In this document: in pieces, positions 52,652-60,312 of the stretch
Numbering within the stretch: the first letter of the stretch is position 1
How the letters are laid out: the number at the start of each line of letters is the position of its first letter
From: DASVWZ01 sp963708575
GTDB taxonomy: Bacteria; Acidobacteriota; Terriglobia; Terriglobales; Acidobacteriaceae
NCBI GenBank assembly: GCA_963708575.1
Contig: CAVPTB010000003.1
Span: 1,134,482-1,198,481, forward strand
Direction: 5' to 3'
Length of the DNA: 64,000 nucleotides
The notes under the pieces: generated by a model
Told to the model about the DNA's origin: nothing
Database searches by the model: none
Seen by the model: the letters and a program-made list of their open reading frames with translations, nothing else
Translations under genes and position numbers: made by a program

Positions 52652-53374
52652 CTAATTCTGTGCACTCGCGGCCGCATCAAGACGGACCACCTCACCGGTG
52701 TCGAGTTGATATTCCGCCTCGATCACATGGAGTTTTCCGGACTTCACCGCATCACGGATGATCTCGCTGTTCGCCTGCACATCCTTGGCGCTCTGGCGAA
52801 CATTTTCCTTGATAGCCGTCTCGATCAGGTCATCACCCTTAGCGTAGGTTTTCGCCTGGGTAACGGCAGGGCCGATTTTTTCTACAATCGCGTCCAGATT
52901 TTGGCTGGGCATCTTGTCTCCGGAACACGCGGCGGTGACCGCGCCACACTTGGAGTGTCCGAGCACAAGCAGAACTGGACTATGTATGTGATCGACGGCG
53001 TACTCGATACTGCCCAGCGCGACTCGGTCGGCGATGTTGCCGGCGGTGCGCACGACGAACAAATCACCGAGGCTCTGGTCAAAGATCACTTCGGGCGAGA
53101 CGCGGCTGTCCGAACAAGAGAGGACAATGACATTGGGCGACTGCCCCAATGCAAGTTTATGTCGAAGCGAAACCAGCGCTTGCGCACGGGGTTTCCCGGC
53201 GACGAAGCGCTTATTGCCGGCCGCCAGACTAGCCCATATTGTGTCCGGCGAGGGCGCGGGCTTGCTCGGAGCGCCATGCGCCGACTGACTATTAGCGGCA
53301 GGCGCTGCCTGTTGCGCGAGTCCGAAACTGGCGAGGGAGAACAGAATCGTGAGATGTAACAGTGTGCGCCGCAT
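52652..53374 (-). CDS. Exported beta-carbonic anhydrase
   Basis: The 240-residue protein begins with a signal peptide (RRTLLHLTILFSLASFGLAQQ) and a Pro/Ala linker, then a beta-class carbonic anhydrase domain. This has zinc ligands C and D-R in VLSCSDSRVSPE and H-x-x-C in VLGHSKCGAV, with NIADRVALGSIEYAV between them. It interconverts CO2 and bicarbonate in the periplasm. The ATG 53374 has GGAGG upstream; an upstream in-frame extension is unlikely. It may serve CO2 released by the adjacent periplasmic formate dehydrogenase, though this is inference from neighbourhood. Its start lies 86 bp after the stop of the deiodinase-like gene. Confidence 0.92.
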   Translation of the reverse strand: MRRTLLHLTILFSLASFGLAQQAAPAANSQSAHGAPSKPAPSPDTIWASLAAGNKRFVAGKPRAQALVSLRHKLALGQSPNVIVLSCSDSRVSPEVIFDQSLGDLFVVRTAGNIADRVALGSIEYAVDHIHSPVLLVLGHSKCGAVTAACSGDKMPSQNLDAIVEKIGPAVTQAKTYAKGDDLIETAIKENVRQSAKDVQANSEIIRDAVKSGKLHVIEAEYQLDTGEVVRLDAAASAQN

Positions 53375-53460
53375 AAAATAAGTCCTCCAATTTGCAGAAC
53401 GGTACCACTCGCAACTCACAACGTCAAACCACGTGAACGGAATGCCGACCTTGCCAATGT

Positions 53461-54174
53461 CTATTGACCAACCAGCTGCTTTAACGCGGTCGCCAGTTCT
53501 TGAGGTTTGAAACCGAACGGCCCCGGCCGGCTCTTATACCGTATCTGCTGCTTCGTATCTATCAGGTAAATCCTGTCCGGCCATCCCGTGTATGCTCGTT
53601 CGGTTTCGTTGTCGAACTCATCAAGCACCGCCGGGAATTTTATCCCTAACTTGCGCACGCAGGCTCCTGCAACAAAAGTGCGCTCGTCTTCGTTGCGAGG
53701 ACTTGCAAACACCACCCTATCTCGGATATTGCTCTCCATCTGCCAAACATCGCTGGGATGGGCTTCCAGAATGTAGACCGCGAGAAAGGAAACTTTTCCG
53801 CCGTAGCGCGTGTACAAATCGTTGAGAGCGGGAACCTCCCGCCGGAACGGAGGTCAGGTGTAACTGCCGAATATCAGTACCACAGGTTGCGTGGAGGTCA
53901 AGGAGGAGAGTCGGATTCGTTCAGACTTGTCTAACTTCATCAACGTGAATTCTGGTGCTGTATCGCCAGCATGCAAGCTGCCTGCCCGAGCATGGATCCA
54001 CATTGTCTCGAAAGGAGCCAACAGAAAAACTACCGGTCCGGGCATTCGAGCCATGACTCGTCCAAACTCTTCCGGTGATTGGTGCATCGACCACCAGACA
54101 AATCCGACGAACCCGGCATACACTCCGAAGACTACTAGCAACATGAGGAGGACGATCTTTCTTGTACGTGCCAT
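53461..54174 (-). CDS. Membrane-anchored deiodinase-like selenoprotein
   Basis: Two segments in the same frame are joined by TGA at 53856-53854: VVLIFGSYT-U-PPFRREVPALNDLYTRYGGKVSF. FGS-x-T-U-PPF is the active-site signature of iodothyronine deiodinases (FGSCTUPPF), and the downstream LAVYILEAHPSDVWQ also matches that family. The product is 237 residues with Sec107. Residues 8-28 form an N-terminal membrane helix, then GDTAPEFTLMKL begins a thioredoxin/peroxiredoxin-like fold. A SECIS-like hairpin follows the UGA. Bacterial members are thought to be redox enzymes, not hormone deiodinases. ATG 54174 (MARTRK) or ATG 54201 may be the start. It follows the alpha-galactosidase gene by 41 bp. Confidence 0.87.
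53828..53856 (-). promoter_or_regulatory. UGA selenocysteine codon and SECIS-like hairpin of the deiodinase-like gene
   Basis: After TGA (53856-53854) come 11 bases, then GCGGGA (53842-53837) pairs perfectly with TCCCGC (53833-53828) around the tri-loop GGT. A guanosine opens the loop 17 nt after the UGA, within the range known for bacterial SECIS elements. An alternative stem, ACCTCC with GGAGGT, overlaps it and could compete. Confidence 0.75.
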
Positions 54175-54215
54175 ATATGTAAGGGAGAAACAATTCCTCA
54201 TTCCGAGAGATGAAG

Positions 54216-55415
54216 CTAGGGCTGAACGACCAACATGACGACTCCGTGGGAAACGACCTCGGTCGAGAATTGGCCTGCAAAGGAACCCAGATCTTTTTTC
54301 AACCACAGATCGCGAACCTGCGCCTTCAAGTGACGCGGGTAGCCAAGTTCTTCCCACGTTACAGCAATGTCCTTATTTTCCTTGCCACGGTTCAATAAGA
54401 CGACTGCCCGGGATCCGTTCTGCAGTTGCTTCGCCCACACTTCCATATCTCCATCTTTGCGTACTCTCTTGCCTTGGCTTCCCAGTGCGTCTTGATCGAC
54501 CGCGATTATTTCTTTGTTGGTAAGGATGTCCCGTATCTCGGGGCGCATTTGACGTAAGTCATTTCCCGCGATCAATGGTGCAGCCAGCATGGCCCAAAGA
54601 CTAAAATGCGCGCGGTACTCCGTGTCCGTCATTCCGCCATTTCCGACTTCAAGCATGTCCGGATCGTTCCAGTGTCCGGGACCGGCATAGGATTCAAGAC
54701 CGTTCTCCTGGTCCAGAATATTGACTACGCCGTATGAACAGCAGCTGCTATCGGGCCACTTCCTGGCGCTTTCCCATTCGTCATGAATGTCTCCTGTCGT
54801 ACGCCAGAGATTTCCTCCAACTTCTTTTCCCCAGAGCCACGGTTTGGCAGTGCCCCACTCGCAAATGCTTAGCACGATCGGCCGTCCAGAATCATTCAAC
54901 GCCGCCCGCATTAGAGCGTAGGCTGCTCGAGCGTCTTGGGTTGTCGTGTTACACCAGTCGTATTTTAGATAGTCGACGCCCCACGCGGCATATTGACGCG
55001 CATCCTGATACTCGCGCCCCAGGCTGCCGGGGCGTCCAGCACAAGTTTTGTATCCAGCATCAGAGTAAATTCCGAATTGCAGCCCGGCCGCATGAACATA
55101 ATCCGCGAGCGCTTTGATTCCTTGCGGAAATCGTTCGGGGTCGGGAACGATGTTGCCTTCCCGGTCGCGGCTCACCTGCCAACAGTCATCGATGACGACA
55201 TACCGATATCCGGCATCCTTCATCCCTGACTGTACAATCGCGTCGGCAGTCTGGCGGATCAATTGATCGCCTACATTGCAGCCAAATTTATTCCAAGAGT
55301 TCCATCCCATTGGCGGAGTGGCGGACAACAGGTCTTTTGCCGATGGAGTGTTCTGCGCTGGGAGAGAAGCGCCAATCAGACATATTAGCAAAGCGAAAAA
55401 ACGGACAAACCGCAT
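54216..55415 (-). CDS. Secreted alpha-galactosidase, GH27 family
   Basis: The protein is about 399 residues. A signal peptide (RFVRFFALLICLIGASLPAQ) precedes a GH27 barrel. Family motifs: TPPMGWNSWNKFGCNV, YVVIDDCWQVSRDREGNI, GLQFGIYSDAGYKTCAGRPGSLG, YLKYDWCN (nucleophile aspartate), WRTTGDIHDEW (acid/base region), and GPGHWNDPDMLEVGNGGMT. It removes terminal alpha-galactose from oligosaccharides or plant galactomannans. ATG 55415 is chosen because it starts the signal peptide; an upstream in-frame extension to 55529 lacks family support. It lies downstream of a LacI-type regulator and a sugar permease. Confidence 0.92.
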   Translation of the reverse strand: MRFVRFFALLICLIGASLPAQNTPSAKDLLSATPPMGWNSWNKFGCNVGDQLIRQTADAIVQSGMKDAGYRYVVIDDCWQVSRDREGNIVPDPERFPQGIKALADYVHAAGLQFGIYSDAGYKTCAGRPGSLGREYQDARQYAAWGVDYLKYDWCNTTTQDARAAYALMRAALNDSGRPIVLSICEWGTAKPWLWGKEVGGNLWRTTGDIHDEWESARKWPDSSCCSYGVVNILDQENGLESYAGPGHWNDPDMLEVGNGGMTDTEYRAHFSLWAMLAAPLIAGNDLRQMRPEIRDILTNKEIIAVDQDALGSQGKRVRKDGDMEVWAKQLQNGSRAVVLLNRGKENKDIAVTWEELGYPRHLKAQVRDLWLKKDLGSFAGQFSTEVVSHGVVMLVVQP

Positions 55416-55542
55416 TCGAATGCCCCCGCAATATTTCGATCCTGTAGTGCCGAGTCCAATCTTATACAGGACCGGCGCGAAACGCTTTCTTAAACAGGAC
55501 GAGCAAGACCTACGTTGTGAAAAGGTCACAGGAACTCAAGGG

Positions 55543-56589
55543 TTATGAGGGAGATGTGGCAGCTCTTCCGGTAGACTCCCGGACGATCAAGAGTGGCTCA
55601 ATTGCGATTTCCTGCACAACACTCTTTTCGTTTTCAATTCTTTCGAGCAGAGTTTGTGCCGCAACCCTACCCATTTGAACCAAGGGTTGACGGATAGTCG
55701 TAAGACTGGGGGTGTGATAAGCGGCCCCTGGAATATCATCGAATCCCATCACCGAGATGTCCTGCGGAACACGCAACCCACGCTCTTGTAATGCGCGAAT
55801 CGCACCAATTGCAGAATGATCGTTATAAGCGAACAACGCGGTGAAAGGCTTGTTGCGCTTCAGCAGTTGCTGGGCAAAGGGGTAGCCCAAGTGCGGCGAG
55901 GGATCCAGGATATCGATCTGAACGGTGAGGTCGGGGTCGATCACGATACCAATTTCGTCAGCTACCTCGCAAATACCCTTCCATCGATCATGGGAATCGG
56001 AGCTTAACGGATTGCCGCGCATGAACGCGATGCGCTTGTGTCCGAGTTCCGCTAAGTGATTCAGAGCGAGAAATGCCGCCTGCCGGTGGTCGAGGATCAC
56101 ATTGGTGACCCCGGCAATTTTTCGATGCCCCGCGACTGCGACAGTTGGTAAAGAGAGAGCTTCCTGCAACATCGTGTCCACAGTAATGAATCCCTCTACA
56201 CCGCGCTGCCGAAGTAGGTGGGAATAATGATCAAGTAATGTCGGATCGTGCCTGTGAGCCACCGTCAGAAAGAAGAAGTCCTTCATCCGCAAATATTCTT
56301 CAATCCCACTGATCACCATAGAGCCGTAGGAGTCACCGATCTCCTCGGCAATTACTCCGACTGTATATGTGCGTTTTTGCCGCAGGGAACGAGCGAAATA
56401 ATTAGGCCGATAATTCAATACCTTTGCGGCTTCATGAATCCGGGTCCGGGTGTGGAGTGGAATGGCGCGAGAGGAAGGTGCGTTGTTGAGAACCGCCGAG
56501 ATAGTTCCGGGAGCGAGTCCTAGATATTGCGCCACGGCCTTCAGTGTGACGACTCTCTCCTGGTCACGCCCCGATTTCTTTACCCCCAT
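55543..56589 (-). CDS. LacI-family transcription regulator
   Basis: The 348-residue protein has an N-terminal helix-turn-helix (VTLKAVAQYLGLAPGTISAVLN) and hinge helix (PNYFARSLRQKRTYTVGVI). A periplasmic-binding-like sugar domain follows (FMRGNPLSSDSHDRWKGI, ALFAYNDHSAIGAIRALQERGLRVPQDISVMGFDDIPGAAYHTPSLTTI). It should repress nearby sugar genes until a sugar is bound. It sits between the permease and the alpha-galactosidase gene on the same strand. A dyad TGTGA-N5-TCACA lies at about 55513-55527, just beyond its stop and upstream of the galactosidase gene, but the spacing is not the CRP standard. Confidence 0.92.
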   Translation of the reverse strand: MGVKKSGRDQERVVTLKAVAQYLGLAPGTISAVLNNAPSSRAIPLHTRTRIHEAAKVLNYRPNYFARSLRQKRTYTVGVIAEEIGDSYGSMVISGIEEYLRMKDFFFLTVAHRHDPTLLDHYSHLLRQRGVEGFITVDTMLQEALSLPTVAVAGHRKIAGVTNVILDHRQAAFLALNHLAELGHKRIAFMRGNPLSSDSHDRWKGICEVADEIGIVIDPDLTVQIDILDPSPHLGYPFAQQLLKRNKPFTALFAYNDHSAIGAIRALQERGLRVPQDISVMGFDDIPGAAYHTPSLTTIRQPLVQMGRVAAQTLLERIENEKSVVQEIAIEPLLIVRESTGRAATSPS

Positions 56590-56795
56590 GCTGACGTGGC
56601 TCCCAAGCCGTGCCCTGTTAGTCGACCGCTAATTCTATATCAGGCGAGCCTAACTCTCTGGTTTTTACGCAATGGCGACGAGATTGTGTGCAAAGTTTTG
56701 CCTAATCGAATTTGAAGGTAGAAGTACGATGCCGACACCTTCAACGCACCGGGCGACGGTGAGCATAGGGCTGCAATCTAGGCACGAGCCCCCAA

Positions 56796-58310
56796 TTAAG
56801 CCAGGGCTAGATTGGGCTTCGATCCACGGAAAGCGTAATAAACGATGTACAGGTAACAGAGGACGGGCAAAATGAAGGCATGGTGTATGCCAATACGGTC
56901 CGCAATCATGCCTTGGAGGAGCGGAATAATGGCCCCACCGACGATCGCCATGATCAAGACACCCGAGCCGTCGCCGGTCAGTGGACCAAGCCCAGCAATA
57001 CCAAGAGTGAAAATGCTGGGAAACATAATCGAGTTGAAGAAACCAACCAAAATAATGCTCCACATCGCCACTTGTCCGCTGCTAAGCATTGATATCGCTA
57101 CGAGCAGAGTCGTGGATATCGCGCAAATACCGAGCAATGTTCCGGTGTTTGCGGCGGTCTTACCCCCGCGCAGCGCCGCCACCAAAGCGATAGTGGCTGC
57201 GGCAACCGCTACCAGCATGAACAGCGGGCGCCCTGCAACTACCAGCCACGCAAGCCACGTGAGATTCGGCGCGCCCGGTTGGTACGTTGACGACAGGTGG
57301 GCTTGAATCGGATACGACAACGCAATTAGCGCGATGCTGGCAACTGTTACCAGACCCATATACACCGCCTTCGCGCCGCCCAGAAGATTAGATCCGATGA
57401 ACCTCCCTAGCATCGCTCCGCCCCAGTAGAACGCTACGAAACTCGCTGCCACTTTCTCGGTGAGGTCTCCGATCTCTCTTTGGCTAAAGTAGTTGACCAG
57501 GAAGCTTCCGATGGCAACCTCAGCACCGACATAAACAAAAATCCCGATCGCGCCAAGTACCAGGTTGGAATGCCTCCAGATCGAATCGTTTACCTTCTCT
57601 CCCACAGGATGCTGAGCGTGTTCGATCTTCGGCAGCTTGAAACTTCCGATAGCTATCGCGAGAACTACCAACGCGATACCCAGGCCGACATAGGGTATTT
57701 TCACGGTTGCCGCTTCATGCAAGCGATACGCCTGAAGAGCTTCGGGTCCCATGGCCCGCACGTCGTTGATATCTCGGGCCACCGTCAGAATAAAAAGGCC
57801 ACCGAAGAACGGTGCCAGGAAGGTACCGAGCGAATTGAAAGCTTGGGTTAAGTTGAGTCGACTCGATGCGGTTTCGGGCTTCCCCAACACAGCGACATAG
57901 GGATTTGCCGCCACCTGCAGGCAAGTAATGCCCGCCGCCAAGACGATGAGAGCGCCCAAGAATAAAGGATAGGAAGGAACACTCGCCGCAGGCACAAATA
58001 GGAACGCGCCAAGGCCCATTGTGAGCAAACCAACCACCATCGAGCGTTTGTATCCGATCCAATCAATCACTTTAGCGGACGGGATTGAGAAGATGAAATA
58101 GGCACCAAAGAATGCAAACTGAATGAGCATGACCTTCGTGTACGTGAGATCGAAGATGCTCTTGAGATGAGGAACCAGTATGTCATTCAGGCAAGTGAGG
58201 AAGCCCCACATGAAGAACAGGGTCGTCACCATGGTTAGAGCGATCCCATATCTCGATTCTGAGTTGGTGTTCGCAGTCTGGCTGTAGGATGGGGGGCTTA
58301 CGATTGCCAT
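56796..58310 (-). CDS. FucP/GluP-type sugar:proton symporter (MFS)
   Basis: The 504-residue permease has twelve membrane helices and FucP-family motifs: TTLFFMWGFLTCLNDILVPHLKSIFDLTYTKVMLIQFAFFGAYFIFSIPSAKVID, KRSMVVGLLTMGLGAFLFVPAA, and CLQVAANPYVAVLGKPETASSRLNLTQAFNSLGTFLAP. The family carries fucose, galactose or glucose with protons. Neighbouring LacI and GH27 genes suggest galactose. ATG 58310 is preferred over the upstream MMPHSAS start. Its weak ribosome-binding site leaves some doubt. Confidence 0.92.
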   Translation of the reverse strand: MAIVSPPSYSQTANTNSESRYGIALTMVTTLFFMWGFLTCLNDILVPHLKSIFDLTYTKVMLIQFAFFGAYFIFSIPSAKVIDWIGYKRSMVVGLLTMGLGAFLFVPAASVPSYPLFLGALIVLAAGITCLQVAANPYVAVLGKPETASSRLNLTQAFNSLGTFLAPFFGGLFILTVARDINDVRAMGPEALQAYRLHEAATVKIPYVGLGIALVVLAIAIGSFKLPKIEHAQHPVGEKVNDSIWRHSNLVLGAIGIFVYVGAEVAIGSFLVNYFSQREIGDLTEKVAASFVAFYWGGAMLGRFIGSNLLGGAKAVYMGLVTVASIALIALSYPIQAHLSSTYQPGAPNLTWLAWLVVAGRPLFMLVAVAAATIALVAALRGGKTAANTGTLLGICAISTTLLVAISMLSSGQVAMWSIILVGFFNSIMFPSIFTLGIAGLGPLTGDGSGVLIMAIVGGAIIPLLQGMIADRIGIHHAFILPVLCYLYIVYYAFRGSKPNLALA

Positions 58311-58475
58311 GAATAGATTTCTCGCGAGATCTAGATTTGTCTTCCGCGATGCACTGTGCGGCATCATAGCATCGCCAAGGTGACAGCAGCCCTAATAATT
58401 TCCCCAACAAAATCGTTTACGCCAAAGCCAGAGGTTGACGAAGGCCTTTGTTGCGGGTTTCTCGATCTAAGAAAA

Positions 58476-58518
58476 TTTGAAAACAAAAAAGCCGCCCGCG
58501 ATTACTCTCGCGAGCGGC
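58476..58518 (-). terminator. Intrinsic terminator of the kelch-protein gene
   Basis: On the minus strand GCCGC-TCGCGA type arms (58518-58508) pair with TCGCGG-GCGGC (58502-58491) around a short AT-rich loop, followed by TTTTTTGTTTT (58490-58480). It lies 24 bp after the stop of the gene at 58542. It is a strong canonical terminator. Confidence 0.85.
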
Positions 58519-58541
58519 AAGGCAAATATCAGCTAACTCTG

Positions 58542-60011
58542 TTATTGGACCGTTACGACAACTGGTGTAGACGGGATCCCATTCGCCACGACTTCCAGGT
58601 GGCTGGATCCGGTTTCAGCGCCAGATGGTACGTCGAAGTTGGTCGACACACTCGCGTTGCCGGTGGCTACGCCCATTGTGCTGTGGCCGTGAGTCTTTGC
58701 ATAGAAAACGTGCCCTGTGCTGTCATTGGTAATGCGTACGAGCGGATAATTGCTCGCCATTTGAGCATCGTCTCCATACATCGCGCCCTGGGACAAGCCG
58801 TTGAATTGCGTTCCAGAGATTGGATACGTGCTTCCCCGGGTCACAGAACTCGGGAACGTTGAAATCGTCGGGGCCCATGAACTGTCGTAAGATCCGCTTG
58901 CAGTGAAGACCTCCATGTCACTGGAGAAATCCATGAAGAGGAGTTGGCCCGAAGGGAGTTCAAGAAAGCTTCCGACGTAAGACGGGTCGTTGTTTGCATT
59001 GGGTGGCCCGGCAATCTTGCTCAGCTTCTTGCCATCCCATTCGTAGAAAGTGCTTGGTGGGCTGAAAACTCCAGGGCTGGTCATAACGAGAACCTTCCCA
59101 TTGATTTCCAGTGCGGCCGGTGCATCCTCGCAATCGTTTCCGCCCGGGAAATCAGGCCCCTTTGTCCACGTACCCTTTTGCCCGCTCTTCGCGGCGGTCT
59201 TGTAGATGGCCGTATGTCCGGTGTGCGTGACTTGGTCCTGCGCGCCGGTAGCGAACACCGTACCATCGGGACGCAATACCATCGGTCCGATTTCCTGGCT
59301 ATTTTGATCTTCCAGTTGCACCGGCACTTTACCTTCACTCTTCCACTTCTTCTGGGTAGGGAAATACCGCTCTGAGTTTGGCGAATCGATGGCGTCGGTG
59401 GTCATGATCGTGCCATCTTTCAACAACACCCAGCCTTCTTCGTCATAGCGATCTGCTTTTCCCGTTCCGTTTAGGGTCCAGGTGAGTTTGCTAGGATTCA
59501 GGTACCCAACTGCGTAAGGCGATCCCTCGCAGCAATTCGCCAGCACGAAGGTCCCGTTCTTCAAAATCACACTTTGCGAGTCGCCGATCGTAGTCCAGCC
59601 GCTAGGCGGAGTGATTTTGGTCCACTTATTGGTGGCCGGGTCATAAATCGCGCCTAATGTAGTCCAAGCGTCCTGCCCATTGTTGTATTCGCCGCCTTCG
59701 ACCATTACCCGTCCATCAGGAAGGACGGCCGAGGCGTAATACAGAGGAGCGTATCCCGACGGAAGGGAAGCGAGCTGCTTCCAGGTTCCGTTGACATAGC
59801 TACCAGTATTATCCGGAATAAGTTTCCACCAGCTTGCACCCCCGGCGTCATGAACCATCACCGAGCCGTCCGTCAACAGCAGCGCGGGTCCGGCACCATC
59901 CGGCATAAAGGTGGGTTGGTTTTTCAGGGGTGTCCATTTCTGAGCCTGCGCAGTAGTCATCCAGGCCAGAAAGATCAGGCATCCAATTGCAAGTGTTCGC
60001 AAACTTCTCAT
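58542..60011 (-). CDS. Secreted kelch/galactose-oxidase-like propeller protein
   Basis: The 489-residue protein has a signal peptide (RSLRTLAIGCLIFLAWMTTAQAQ) and kelch-type repeats (LLTDGSVMVHDAGG, AVLPDGRVMVEGGEYN, WVLLKDGTIMTTDA, VLRPDGTVFATGAQDQ). A C-terminal Ig-like E-set domain follows (APTISTFPSSVTRGSTYPISGTQFNGLSQGAMYGDDAQMASNYPLVRI, HSTMGVATG). This is the layout of galactose-oxidase-like proteins. I cannot confirm the copper ligands, so enzyme activity is not claimed. The gene ends at a good terminator and is divergent from the BNR-repeat gene. Confidence 0.85.
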   Translation of the reverse strand: MRSLRTLAIGCLIFLAWMTTAQAQKWTPLKNQPTFMPDGAGPALLLTDGSVMVHDAGGASWWKLIPDNTGSYVNGTWKQLASLPSGYAPLYYASAVLPDGRVMVEGGEYNNGQDAWTTLGAIYDPATNKWTKITPPSGWTTIGDSQSVILKNGTFVLANCCEGSPYAVGYLNPSKLTWTLNGTGKADRYDEEGWVLLKDGTIMTTDAIDSPNSERYFPTQKKWKSEGKVPVQLEDQNSQEIGPMVLRPDGTVFATGAQDQVTHTGHTAIYKTAAKSGQKGTWTKGPDFPGGNDCEDAPAALEINGKVLVMTSPGVFSPPSTFYEWDGKKLSKIAGPPNANNDPSYVGSFLELPSGQLLFMDFSSDMEVFTASGSYDSSWAPTISTFPSSVTRGSTYPISGTQFNGLSQGAMYGDDAQMASNYPLVRITNDSTGHVFYAKTHGHSTMGVATGNASVSTNFDVPSGAETGSSHLEVVANGIPSTPVVVTVQ

Positions 60012-60312
60012 GCATTCCTCTCAGGATTATTTATTTGCCGGCAAATCATTCAGTGCAGAGCGCAAACTGATCTCCGGTCTTGATCGCAGGGAGCAACCAT
60101 GAAAAACCCCCACGGTTCTTCATGTTCCTAGTTGTGTTTCGGCGTACTGGAAACGCGCAGGGAACGCGTCTTCATTGCTCGAGGATTGTACCCACGATCA
60201 ACATTTGTTGTATAGGGTCTAACTTCTCCTAATCTTTTGGCTGGTCAAACTGAACGCGGCTGGGCGGCCTTTTTGCTTGTGATTTATGCTTATTGTTCCT
60301 CGGAGGAAAGTC
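60012..60312. other. Divergent intergenic region of kelch and BNR genes
   Basis: No gene is seen in about 300 bp apart from the few codons of an alternative ATG start at 60286. It must contain both promoters. The plus strand has TTGTTGTATAGGG near 60204-60216, a weak possible promoter. No clear repeat or operator was found. Confidence 0.4.
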
